The notes: a model not told the origin generated them from the sequence alone. A stretch of 39,488 bases of DNA from Chara braunii (GCA_003427395.1 BFEA01000267.1:353936-393423), one strand, 5' to 3'; numbered from the stretch's first letter, positions 1-8,620 are shown. Numbers and translations are program-made.

Positions 1-630
1 AAAAAAAAAAAAAAAAAAAGCTAAATCTCAAACCACGCTTCAGAGAGAAGCGAGGGTCTCAAGAGTCTCGAAAGCAATTTTTTTTTTTATTATTATTTTT
101 TTGTTTTTTTGTTTTTTTTGTTTTGCTGTGCATCATTTTGTGTACAGTAAAACCCCTGCTGATCGGATTTTACTTTTTTAACCCTAAGAGGGGTTACTAA
201 TTTGACAAAATACCAAAAAAACGCAAAAAGAAAAAGCGGGGGAAAAAAGGGAAAAACTCTTTTTTAGAAAGTAAAAAAAGTGCAAGTTAATTTCCGCGAT
301 CGAGATCCTCTTCATCTTTTTTTTTTTTTTTTTTTTTCCCTCTCCGAGATCCTCTTCATCGATGACCAAGAGGAAGAAAGAAGAACGCAAAGCGCGGTGG
401 CTAAACACACTTGCCACTTTTTTTTTTTTTTTAACACGACTTCAAAATTATGTACGAAACAATATATTTACTCGACGAGTCGACCCTCCATGCGCTCACG
501 TTTGCAGCAAAATATCTCGGACAATACCTTTCTCGGCCTTTTGTCTAAGATCATTGACAAGTGTAGTATCTGTTCTGATCAGTTTAATATCTGATCTAAA
601 GAAAAAAGGGAAAAAAAAAAATCTCGGACC
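1..630. other. A/T-homopolymer-rich non-coding stretch
   Basis: Begins with a 19-base A run and contains many T runs (about 80-124, 317-337, 419-432). The short open frames here are translations of homopolymers and are not credible genes. The one structured item is a poly(T) tract bracketed by a perfect 16-bp direct repeat at 301-360, listed separately. Confidence 0.8.
301..360 (-). mobile_element. Poly(A)-only insertion with 16-bp direct repeats
   Basis: CGAGATCCTCTTCATC occurs at 301-316 and again at 345-360. Between them lie 21 T and the 7 bases CCCTCTC. On the minus strand this reads direct repeat, seven bases, 21 A, direct repeat. That is the layout of a target-primed reverse-transcription insertion in which almost only the poly(A) tail was copied. 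The repeats and the run are seen; the mechanism is inferred. Confidence 0.55.
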
Positions 631-943
631 TACCGTCTTTCCCCGAACAGAACGCACCCTGAAAATAAACGTATGCAAGGCATGTTTCCGGCCCTATACA
701 GTCAAAATGAGGGTGCGTTGTGTTCGGGGGAAGACGGTAACCATTGTGCGCACAATTAGCGAAATCCCTGACCCACTGTGCGCAGGCTTCCGTAGCGAGA
801 TCTCCGCCGAGCCACTGTATGCGCACACTACCTAGCGCGATCTGCGCGCAACTGCGCAACCTCATTTTGACTGTATCGGGCCGGAAACATGCCTTGCATA
901 CGTTCACTTTCAGGGTGCGTCATGTTCGGGGGAAGAGATGGTA
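631..943. repeat. Nested inverted repeats (MITE-like)
   Basis: Bases 631-660 pair with 710-739 at 28 of 30 positions (TACCGTCTT..CGCACCCT against its complement), enclosing a 49-bp centre. The larger block 631-712 is repeated in inverted orientation at 861-943, with roughly 90 percent identity and one gap. So there is a ~109-bp unit with 30-bp terminal inverted repeats, plus an inverted partial copy 150 bp away. There is no coding capacity. This fits a foldback or miniature inverted-repeat element; clear target-site duplications were not found. Confidence 0.6.
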
Positions 944-1189
944 GCGTGATCTGCGCGCAACTGCGCGCACACCAGCAAAATATTCCGATCCTGTGCGCGC
1001 TCTAGAAAAAAAAAAAACAGGCGTCCTCGCCATTGAGCGCACACACTAGCAAAATACTTGAGCCACTAGCGAAATCCCCCAGCCACCGCGCGCACACTTG
1101 CAAAATCTCCGAGCCTGTGCGCACACTAGCGAGATCTCCGAGCCACTGTGCGCACACTTGCAGCAAAATCTCCGATTCTCTGTGCGCAA

Positions 1190-1197
1190 ACTCGCAA

Positions 1198-1228
<31 letters not shown>

Positions 1229-1245
1229 TTTTTAAGGACTCGCAA
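1190..1245 (-). mobile_element. A-rich-tail insertion with 8-bp direct repeats
   Basis: ACTCGCAA at 1190-1197 and 1238-1245 brackets a 40-base T-rich tract containing a run of ATT triplets. On the minus strand this is direct repeat, four bases, A-rich tail, direct repeat. It resembles the other bracketed A/T runs in this window, but the short repeat makes it weaker evidence. Confidence 0.35.
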
Positions 1246-1502
1246 AATCTCCGATCCCGTGCGCAGCACACTTGCAAAATCCCCGATTCAGGCACCGAAC
1301 CTCAACCGTACAACTACTAGTACAGTTAGCGAGACTAAAAATAGCGCAAGTGTGCCTGGTTGGGAAATTTTGCAGGTGTGCGCACAAGGAACTACGGGGG
1401 GGCACACACTTGCAAAATCCCCGATTCACGCACCGAACCTCAAAACTGACCAACTAGTACAGCGAGAGCGATAGCGAGACTAAAAATAGCGCAAGTGCGC
1501 CT

Positions 1503-1548
1503 GGTTCGGAGTTTTTTTTTTTTTTTTTTTTTTTTTTTGGGTTCGGAG
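1503..1548 (-). mobile_element. Poly(A)-only insertion with 9-bp direct repeats
   Basis: GGTTCGGAG at 1503-1511 and 1540-1548 brackets 27 T plus one G. Neighbouring tandem units lack this T run at the corresponding point, which supports it being a secondary insertion into the repeat unit. Confidence 0.45.
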
Positions 1549-1641
1549 ATTTTGCAAGTGTGCGCACATGAAACTACGCGGGGGCACACTTGCAAAATCC
1601 CCGATTCACGCACCGAACCTCAATTGTACAACTAGGACAGC

Positions 1642-1694
1642 GAGCGATAGCGATACTTGTTTTTTTTTTTTTTTTTTTTTTTGAGCGATAGCGA
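1642..1694. mobile_element. T run bracketed by 12-bp direct repeats
   Basis: GAGCGATAGCGA at 1642-1653 and 1683-1694 flanks TACTTG followed by 23 T. The adjacent unit near 1464-1480 has the same GAGCGATAGCGAGACT sequence uninterrupted. Here the tail lies on the less expected side of the short filler, so this is a less clean case than 301-360. Confidence 0.4.
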
Positions 1695-1893
1695 GACTAA
1701 AAATAACGGAGGTTGAAGTGTGCCTGGTTCGGCGATGTTGCAGGTGTGCGTACGTGGAACAAGATCATGCCGTTGAAATACAGAGCACACTTGCGGAGAC
1801 TTTGCAAGAGTGCGGTCATGGAAATATATGCCGTTATCTAAAAAAAAAAAAAAAAAAAAAAAAAAGGGAGTAGATGCCGTTGCAAGTCTGCGC

Positions 1894-2073
1894 ACATGGA
1901 AGTGTACGAGTAAACTTGCAAAATCTCCGAGCCAGGCGATCGATGATATAACGTCGTTGCCCGTTCTTAAAAAAAAAAAAAAAAAAAAAAAAAGAGAATG
2001 GAAGTGTACAAGTACGCTCTGGCAAAATCTCCGAGCCAGGCGATCGATGATATAATGTCCTTGCCGGTTCTTG

Positions 2074-2109
<36 letters not shown>

Positions 2110-2201
2110 TGGAAGTGTACCAGTACGCTCTGGCAAAATCTACGAGCCAGGCGATCGATGATATCAAGGTCCTCGCCTGTTCTTGAAAAAAAAAAAAAAA
2201 A
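1894..2201. repeat. Three tandem ~105-bp units each ending in poly(A)
   Basis: Units start at CATGGAAGTGTAC near 1894, 1997 and 2108. They share GGCAAAATCTCCGAGCCAGG (the first with TGCAAAATC), then CGATCGATGATAT, and end in a TTCTT-A(n) run of 16-28 A. The units are spaced 103 and 111 bp apart. The overlapping open frames are repeat translations, not genes. Confidence 0.7.
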
Positions 2202-2237
2202 ACGCATTCGCGTCAGGAACTTATCCTCACCGACCGG

Positions 2238-2347
2238 CCTTCATAGCTCAGTTCGTACACCGACAACTGTTGATGTACCGACTCACGTTCGAGTCCAGAT
2301 GCAGTCAGGTTAAACAAAATAACATAACATACTTTTTTTTTTTTTTT
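2238..2347 (+). pseudogene. tRNA-like sequence (SINE head or tRNA pseudogene)
   Basis: A box-A-like TAGCTCAGTTCG is followed about 40 bases later by a box-B-like GTTCGAGTCC. The possible anticodon loop reads CTGTTGA (GTT anticodon, Asn-like). The acceptor stem pairs only about 5 of 7 and the T stem about 3 of 5, so this is not a functional tRNA. Some 35 bases of A-rich sequence follow, then a 16-T run at 2332-2347 that could stop RNA polymerase III. A tRNA-derived SINE head or decayed tRNA-Asn gene are the best readings. Confidence 0.4.
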
Positions 2348-2621
2348 TAACAAAAAAAAAGATTATATCATATCATCACAGGCTGGGAAACGGGCGCAGC
2401 GTCCGTCTCACATCAATAGCCATACTTCTGAATTACCTACTACGGCCACTCAGCTCAAGGATGATATCTATCTCAAGGGTGTCGCGCCTTAGCCCCCCAA
2501 AAAAAAGCAAGAGAAGAAAAAACACACACACAAAAAAAAAAAAAGGAACTCATGCTTACCGTTGTGGAGTTGTACTCAGAGCAGGCAAACCAGGATTTTT
2601 TATTTTTTTTTCGGTTTTTTA
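2348..2621. other. No gene recognised
   Basis: Mixed-complexity sequence with A-rich patches and a short CA repeat near 2520-2533. No convincing open frame or repeat was seen. Confidence 0.5.
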
Positions 2622-3312
2622 ACCAGCAATTTCAGTAAACGGGCGATACGGTACTGTTTTTCACAATGTATTATCTCACCCGNCGATTTAGCAGACCAGC
2701 TAGGCTACCAGAGTGGTCCGGGGCCACTTGCCCGGCCGGGCCAAAAAAAATAATAATAATAATAAAAAAAAAAATGTTAACTTTTTTTTTTTTTTTAAAT
2801 ATGGTAAAGAATTTTAATGTGACCCTGGGGCAAACGTTGTTCAGTTTATTTTTCTGCATAACATAGTTTTTTTTTTTCAGTTTTTTTTTTTTTTTTTTTT
2901 TTGGTAGGATTTTCCCTGGTCCTTGCACGGCCGGGCCGTCCGGGGAAATAGGGTGACCCGGGCGGCCCGGCTGGTAGCCTAGCAGACCAGCAATTTCAGT
3001 AAACGGGCGATACGGTTCTGTTTTCACAATGTATCATCTCAGCTGTCGATCTAGCAGACCGGCAATTTTTTTTATTTTTATTTTTTTATTATTACTGTAT
3101 TTCTTCCCGAGGTCGAACTCCACAAACAAAAATTTGGACCATTTCTCGATTTATGCGTGTCATCCTTGCGCAGGGGCCATTTTGGTAATTACCCTTCTCG
3201 GTATCGTTCCAATTTTAACGGATGTCCCGAAGGACCAGATCGGCAAGTTCAGTAAACGGGCGATACGATACTGTTTATACAATGTATCATCTCAGCCGTC
3301 GATTTAGCAGAT
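2622..3312. repeat. Three copies of an ~80-bp dispersed repeat
   Basis: Copies lie at 2622-2700, 2986-3066 and 3238-3312. Each contains GGCRAT/GCAATTTCAGTAAACGGGCGATACG, then a CAATGTATYATCTCA block and a closing TCGATYTAGCAGA. They differ by scattered substitutions, and one copy contains an ambiguous base at 2683. No coding content. Confidence 0.65.
2693..2989. mobile_element. MITE-like unit with 13-bp inverted repeats and 6-bp duplication
   Basis: GCTAGGCTACCAG at 2699-2711 is exactly inverted as CTGGTAGCCTAGC at 2971-2983. The flanking AGACCA at 2693-2698 and 2984-2989 could be a target-site duplication. The 285-bp interior is GC-rich near both ends and has a T-rich centre, with no coding frame. 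Because the surrounding sequence is itself repeated, the duplication may partly reflect that repeat. Confidence 0.45.
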
Positions 3313-3670
3313 CTGGCAAAGGAGGTAAATCATGTTGCCCCTCGCCCCAACAGCGGTAGTCGGAGATGGCGTGGGGCCGCCGGTGGGGGGGGGGCGGGAG
3401 GGAAGGAGAAGGCTAACGCAAAGACACAGCATTTTTTTCCCAGTAGCTGCGCCTCCTTTTTTCGTAGTCCCCCACCCGTCATCGAGTCGAGTAGCAGCAG
3501 AGGCTATGGCCAACACTCTCCCACACACCACACACAGAACCCACTCGCGCTCGCACTCACACCCGTGTGGGTCATAGACCCCGCTATTACCGATCAGGGG
3601 TATCCAGAACTTCCAGGGGTCCCCTCTATATAGTCGTCGGAGTAGTGGTAGGAAGGTAGTGAAAGGCAAA
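3313..3670. other. No gene recognised
   Basis: GC-rich then CA-rich sequence with a 9-G run near 3385. Short open frames occur on both strands, but none shows a recognisable domain. Confidence 0.45.
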
Positions 3671-3829
3671 AAGAATTTGAGAGAAGAACAGTCTATTTTT
3701 GAAAAAAAAAAAAAAAAGATTTAGCAGATCTCCGACGACCAAAAAGAATTCGAGAGAAGAACATAGTCTACTTTTGGAAAAAAAAAAAAAAAGATTTCGC
3801 AGATCTCGACGACCAAAAAGAATTTGAGA

Positions 3830-3868
<39 letters not shown>

Positions 3869-3893
3869 AAAAAAAAAAAAAAGACTAGTTTTG

Positions 3894-3929
<36 letters not shown>

Positions 3930-4020
3930 AAAAAAAAAAAAAAAACAAAAAAAAATTTTAAAAAAAAAAAAATTATTTTTTAAAAAAAAAAAAAAAAAAG
4001 ATTTAGCAGCAGATCTACGA
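3671..4020. repeat. Tandem ~76-bp units with poly(A), decaying into A-only sequence
   Basis: AGAATTTGAGAGAAGAACA..GATTTAGCAGATCTCCGACGACC recurs at about 3671, 3746 and 3825, each unit interrupted by an A run of about 15. From 3832 to 3998 the sequence is almost pure A with a few T and G, then GATTTAGCAGCAGATCTACG returns at about 3999. The unit count in the A-only zone cannot be resolved. Confidence 0.6.
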
Positions 4021-4424
4021 CGACCGTATGCTTTTCTTTTTTTTTTCTTTTTTTTCTTTTTTTTAACAATATCCTGTTATGATGTGTTATTATTATTAAT
4101 ATAATAATATAATGCTTGAGTTTTTTTTTCCCCTCTCTCGCCCGCTCACCTAATATGGCGCGGCGGAATTATCTATCACCCGCCGCCCATGCCCAATTCC
4201 AAAACTTGGCTGGATCTTTCATTTCTGGCCGTCGATCGTCAGAATCTAGGTCAGAAACTGTGAACCCCAGTCAACAAGACTTGTGGCCTCGCCGTCGCCC
4301 ACGCACCAAATGTGCAAACTGAGAATGAATCTTCACCTAAAACATGGAAATATACACCACCATAACTTCTGTATTTTGCGCATTTGCTGAGCGGTACGGC
4401 GAGGCACTTGGTTCCCCGGTGCGC
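4021..4424. other. T-rich and unique non-coding sequence
   Basis: A T-rich block (4029-4064) is followed by sequence without a credible gene. Bases 4343-4380 (ACATGGAAATATACACC..) resemble the dispersed repeat found at 32646-32703. Confidence 0.4.
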
Positions 4425-4578
4425 GGTCCCACTAGCGAAGAGGATTGGATCGAGCTCCTGAATCTGGAGGTGCTTTGAGCCTAGATGCAGGAAAGCAGTT
4501 CCATCTCGATTTCCTGCACCTGTTTACAAATACGTCCAGATTCAGCCATTCGATCCGATCCTCTTTGCTAGTGGGACC
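4425..4578. repeat. Hairpin element with ~44-bp inverted repeats
   Basis: GGTCCCACTAGCGAAGAGGA at 4425-4444 and its continuation to 4468 match the complement of 4535-4578 with about six mismatches in 44. The ~66-bp centre has its own smaller inverted pair (GCAGGAAA with TTTCCTGC). CCCCGGTGCGC stands immediately left at 4414-4424 and again at 4583-4593, a possible target duplication. MITE-like; no coding frame. Confidence 0.5.
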
Positions 4579-4851
4579 ACCCCCCCGGTGCGCACACAGG
4601 TCGCAGAAGCTACCAGAGATGAGATCTGCGGACAGACATTCTCATTTTCTGTATATGGGACGCTGGACCTATTTTCCAGCAGGTGATGCTCCCCGCCAAT
4701 AGATGGAGCCTCTCCCTAGGTGTTCGTGGTGTCTGCTCCTATCAGCAGCACTAACAATGGTGGGGGCATGTTTTTAAAAAAAGAAAAAACAAAAGAAAAA
4801 AAAAGAAAAAAAAAAAAGAAGGGAAAAAAAAAGAGATCTGCAGCTGCAACG

Positions 4852-4893
4852 GAATTATCGCCTTCCCAAAAAAAAAAAGAATTATCGCCTTCC
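4852..4893 (+). mobile_element. Poly(A)-only insertion with 15-bp direct repeats
   Basis: GAATTATCGCCTTCC at 4852-4866 and 4879-4893 brackets a single C and 11 A. On the plus strand this reads direct repeat, C, poly(A), direct repeat. A perfect 15-bp repeat this close is very unlikely by chance. It matches a target-primed insertion reduced to its tail. Confidence 0.55.
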
Positions 4894-5006
4894 AGCAGAA
4901 CACACCTCCAGGTAAGAAGAAAGATTTATTGCCAGTCAGAAAAAAAAAAAGAAGAGATTTGCACGTTAATCAGTCTCGAGAGGGACAGATCGCTAATGCA
5001 AATACA

Positions 5007-5011
5007 TTGAT

Positions 5012-5065
<54 letters not shown>

Positions 5066-5092
5066 ATTGATTTGTTGATTGGTTGATTGATT
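5007..5092. repeat. (TTGA)n microsatellite
   Basis: About 21 tandem TTGA tetramers with a few variants (TCGA, TTGG, TTTG) near the ends. Confidence 0.95.
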
Positions 5093-5594
5093 AAAAAACT
5101 GTTTGACAATTTACGAAGAGCATAAAAACGCGTCGCACTTGCAGAATTCCGAAATCCCACATTTTAGTTTTTTTTCTTTTTTTTTAATCCCACGTTTTTC
5201 GTGTCCAGTCACAGGGCAGGAGAAAATGTCTTTTCTCCAAAAAAAAAAAAAAAAAAAAAAAAAGGTTAAACCGCCAGATCTGCGTTCTGCGTACCTCTTT
5301 CGCGGTGCTCAGCTTCCTTACTCTTCCTCAATTTTAATCATGATTCCGTTGCGCGCCGTTTTTCCCCGCCGGGATTCTGTTACGCCAAGCTCTTCCGGGA
5401 AGTTCCGGCTCTCCTGTCCGTTTTGCAACCGTTAGCAAGAAGCGAGTTGGGCTCTCCTTTTTTTTTTTGGTTTTGTTCTTCTTTTCTCCACAGCTCAATA
5501 ATAATAGTCTCTCTTGAAGTCCCAGTGGCACGATCTTGACTAGCATTGAATGTTGAGTCTCAACCTGGGGCCATAACCCCTCTCAAAAACTCAC

Positions 5595-5597
<3 letters not shown>
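5093..5597. other. Non-coding; A/T-run insert and hairpin
   Basis: No gene recognised. AATCCCAC at 5153-5160 and 5186-5193 flanks a 25-base T-rich run. GGAGAAAA-TGTC-TTTTCTCC at 5219-5238 is a perfect 8-bp stem with a 4-base loop and is directly followed by 25 A. The short open frames are not convincing. Confidence 0.5.
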
Positions 5598-5796
<199 letters not shown>

Positions 5797-5826
5797 CTAA
5801 CGGGAAACTAATCCCGGCGATGGGGA

Positions 5827-5925
5827 CCAAAATAGCGCTCTGCTTCCCGGGAGTCTGCTGACAAGTGAAACTGAAACTCACCTGCTCCAAAATAGCACTG
5901 CTTCCCAGAAGCCAATTGACAAGTG
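5827..5925. repeat. Imperfect ~40-bp tandem duplication
   Basis: CCAAAATAGCGCTCTGCTTC at 5827 and CCAAAATAGCACTGCTTCCC at 5887 begin two related ~40-bp blocks, each ending GACAAGTG. Non-coding. Confidence 0.55.
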
Positions 5926-6111
5926 TCGACACTCTGAGAAGTCTATCGGTCCGTATCCCTGGACCTTTTGATCTAGACTACAATCGATGGACCAAGATGT
6001 AGGCCCAAAGCCTAGTCCAGCAGTCCAGTGGCTGGGTCTAAAAACGGCCTGGCTCCCTGACAGACACAGCCAAGTCCAGCCCAAGTACAAACAAGAGCTC
6101 TCCCGGGTGTC

Positions 6112-6166
6112 AGAAATGGCCCAACGTTCCAAAAAAAAAAAAAGGAAAAAAGAAATGGCCCAACGT
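6112..6166 (+). mobile_element. Poly(A)-only insertion with 16-bp direct repeats
   Basis: AGAAATGGCCCAACGT at 6112-6127 and 6151-6166 brackets TCC, 13 A, GG and 5 A. The A-rich insert lies at the 3' side on the plus strand, as target-primed insertion predicts. The repeats are perfect. Confidence 0.55.
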
Positions 6167-6186
6167 GACAACAAAAGAGGTACAGC

Positions 6187-6238
6187 AATCGCTTTTTTTT
6201 TTTTTTTTTTTTTTTTTTTTGTGTTGGGGAATCGCTTT
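6187..6238 (-). mobile_element. Poly(A)-only insertion with ~9-bp direct repeats
   Basis: AATCGCTTT at 6187-6195 (its last Ts merge into the run) and 6230-6238 flanks 28 T plus GTGTTGGGG. On the minus strand this is direct repeat, nine bases, poly(A), direct repeat. The real repeat may be only six bases, because the T residues are shared with the run. Confidence 0.35.
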
Positions 6239-6400
6239 GTTTTTGGTAGTCGGGGAGGTTGGTCCCCGCATCCTTCCGTAGTACCTGCCACGTGTATGGC
6301 TCCAAATTGAATCTAATTGGTCGGGGGCTGCACCTGCTGGAAACGTGGTCCAGTGTAGCAGGAATACAGAAGCCTGATGGCTACCAGAGCCGGCTTCGGC

Positions 6401-6928
6401 TAAGAGGCTCGCCACACAGGCTGCCAAAAACCCGGTTTTCGACAATTTTGCATCGCCACACAGACTTTCGAAGAATTGCGGCTCAAAAACCTTTCGACAG
6501 GTGTGAGGATGGCACTTTCTACAGCCTCCCTCCAGCAACCGTTTCGTCCAGCCTGCAGGTGACGGAAATTCGACAGGGGCCCGCCCACCTTTCGAAAAGC
6601 GCCTTTAATTTTCAATTGTCAGGGACTGCTCCCTGACAGCCATGGCCTGTTTGTCCGTATGTAGTCAACAGTGGCTGTCGAAAACGGCGTCTGCATCTGG
6701 TCTGCTTGCGCGCACAAATTCATCCATGTAACAACTCCTGATAGGCGACCACCTTTGCCACACAGCACCTGTCGAAAGGCTGAGTCGTCTTGGCAACTTT
6801 TGACAACCTCGCTCCCTCGACAGGCTATGTGGCGAAGGGGGGCGAAATTGTCGACCACCGGACTGTCGAAAATTTTGTGACACCTGTCGAAAATTTTCGA
6901 CATTCGACAGCCTGTGGTGAGCCTCTAA
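6401..6928. repeat. MITE-like element dense in CTGTCG/CGACAG motifs
   Basis: TAAGAGGCTCGCCACACAGG at 6401-6420 has an imperfect inverted partner at 6903-6928 (complement TTAGAGGCTCACCACAGG..). Inside, the hexamer CGACAG or its complement occurs eight times between 6495 and 6910, often extended as CTGTCGAAA. A perfect 9-bp stem with a CTGC loop lies at 6617-6638. There is no coding frame of note. Likely a non-autonomous DNA element with sub-terminal repeats; flanking duplications were not resolved. Confidence 0.5.
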
Positions 6929-6961
6929 ATGTTTTTTTTTTTTGTCCACTCAGTGTCACAC

Positions 6962-6999
6962 CTGTCTCTTATACACATCTAGATGTGTATAAGAGACAG
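6962..6999. other. Nextera mate-pair junction adapter (assembly artefact)
   Basis: CTGTCTCTTATACACATCT at 6962-6980 is followed directly by its exact complement at 6981-6999. This is the 19-bp Tn5 mosaic end used in Nextera mate-pair libraries, in the back-to-back form made when fragments are circularised. It is untrimmed adapter. Sequence left and right of it may come from positions thousands of bases apart. Confidence 0.95.
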
Positions 7000-7024
7000 C
7001 CACTTGGCGGCGCGCAGATCGCGC

Positions 7025-7042
7025 GCCCCCCCCCCCCCCCCC
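7025..7042. other. Poly-C run
   Basis: A run of about 18 C lies shortly right of the adapter, followed by a 12-T run at about 7055. Possibly a low-quality patch edge. Confidence 0.6.
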
Positions 7043-7165
7043 CTGAACTCGAACTTTTTTTTTTTTCCAAACAAATGATTCATTATAAATGCAGCATTGA
7101 GGCCGGGGGTTGTCGAGTTCAGAAAACTTCAGGGTGTGACACCATTTCGACATTAATAAATTTGA

Positions 7166-8620
7166 AACAAGACTGATCTGCTGGAGGGGCGGACTCCGGT
7201 TGGTTATGACGCAGGGCTCGTAGATCTCAGCTTCGGTTTGAGGTTTGGGAGTGGCCAGGACGTCACGGACACCGTTCTCGTGAACCCGGCTTCTGGCACC
7301 AACCACACAACGCCTTCGGTGGGGCCGTCGGGCCTTCCGGACACCCGCGCCCGGTGTTCTGGTCAGTCGGGCGACGAACGTGGGCTCCTTTCGCGAGGGC
7401 GGGGGGCAGTGGGCACAGCAGGTGTGGGCGCGTCGACGACGAGGACAGGTGGATCGACTACGCCAGCCGGCACAATCGATAGATGACAGGATGACGATGA
7501 GGGCTCCGCTGCGGAGGTCGTGGGGCGAAAGCTTTGGGATGATTATCGGCAACAATCGCGTCAATTGATCACGTCCGGCATAACGAGAGGGGTGGCGAAG
7601 ATTAATGTAGGGGCGAACGATACACTGAGCGATTGCGATGGTGCTGCGGGTGAAGATTGCTCCGCAGGCGACGGGAGCAATGACAACGACGAGGACGACG
7701 ACGGGAAGATGGAGATTCGTCCGGTAGGCAAGAAACGGGGAGGGCCAAGGGCCACAAACAAGTTAACTGAGCCGCGCGCGAGGCGGAGAGGCAAGAAGAG
7801 TGAGGGAGATACGTCGGCAGGCGAGGGAGCAAAAAGCAGGGATTTTTGGACCGTGGAACACATGATTGCTCTGATCTGAGCTAAAAGAGACCAGGATTTG
7901 CATCTGGCAGGCCTCGGCCACAACATCGGAAGGATGAAGACGAAGACATGGAAGTGGGCTGACGTCGAGAAGAGGCTCGTGCAGATGGGGGTGACGAGTA
8001 GAAAGGCCGAGGACTGCGGGATAAAATTGGACAACCTGTACATGCAGTTCAAAATCGTGCACAAGTTCATGGGAGAATCGGGGAAGCTTGATTTCTTCGC
8101 ACTATCGCCGCGGGAGAGGAAGGAGCAGGGGTTCGATTTTGGGATGGACGAGCGTGTGTATTCGGAGATGAAGGCCATGTCCAGGGGCTATCACACTATA
8201 GACCCCGCGAATCTCGCGGACACGGGTGCGGCTGGAGGTGTTCAATTGCCCAGCCCACGTGGAGGTCGGAAAGAATCCGGCGGTAGTGACGAATGCGGGA
8301 ATGGACAGGACGACGAACAGGGATCGACGAGCGATTCAACGTTCAGCGGCGGTGGTGCTGGCGGGTGTGGCAAACGGAAGAATGTAAGACAACAGACTTT
8401 CGACACCATTGTGGATGTCATGAAGGAGCACGAAAATCTGATGGCGAGGACGGTGGACAACGCGAGCAAGAGGCAGTGCTCAATTCTAACGAGGCAATGC
8501 GACATTCTCGAGCGAGAGCTAGAAGTGCAGAAGGACCACTACGTGAAGGCCGACCAGGCGAACTTCATGATGTGCAATGCCCTTCTGGAGATTGCTAAAG
8601 CGATCCACGAACGATCCTAA
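7166..8620 (+). pseudogene. Myb/SANT-like DNA-binding protein, broken
   Basis: One GC-rich reading frame runs from 7166 to the TAA ending at 8620, apart from TGA at 7484-7486 and TGA at 7877-7879. After the second stop comes a trihelix-type Myb/SANT-like domain. It begins with FWTVEHMIALI just before the stop, continues with WKWADVEKRL, then a C..K..NL...FK segment and FGMDERVYSEM. The C-terminal ~80 residues (from KNVRQQTFDTIVDVM to KAIHERS) look like a coiled coil. An acidic linker rich in D, E, G and S separates the two. In PIF/Harbinger elements a Myb-like protein helps transposase reach the nucleus and bind element ends; the transposase at 13737-14972 suggests that role here, by inference. 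Both stops could derive from CGA. No upstream ATG is certain; a TGA at 7163 closes the frame. Confidence 0.7.

Larger units (their letters stand above)
950..1810. repeat. Tandem units built on TTGCAAAATC..CCGA with internal inverted copies
   Basis: CTTGCAAAATCCCCGATTCA begins at 1271, 1409 and 1589, with CCGAACCTCAA following each (the 1271 copy reads CAGGCACCGAACCTCAA, the others CACGCACCGAACCTCAA), giving unit lengths of 138 and 180 bp. The longer unit contains an extra T run. Each unit ends with the complement of its head (GGTTCGGAGATTTTGCAA at 1540-1557), so every unit can fold back on itself. Shorter TTGCAAAATCTCCGA copies are scattered from 950 to 1270 and again at 1916-2140. Non-coding; origin unknown. 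Confidence 0.65.

Noticed and set aside
1828-1881. ATGCCGTT on both sides of a 26-A run
   Set aside because: The same octamer also occurs near 1766 and the run abuts neither copy, so it is not a clean insertion signature.
1632-2207. Long minus-strand open frames rich in phenylalanine
   Set aside because: They translate T runs and tandem repeats; there is no protein-like composition outside the repeats.
5007-5092. Regular repeats as a CRISPR array
   Set aside because: Plain tetranucleotide microsatellite; no spacers, and the host is eukaryotic. No repeat-spacer structure was seen anywhere in the window.
6956-7564. 202-codon minus-strand frame
   Set aside because: It reads through the library adapter (the familiar VSYTHLDVYKRQ peptide) and the poly-C run, so it is artefactual.
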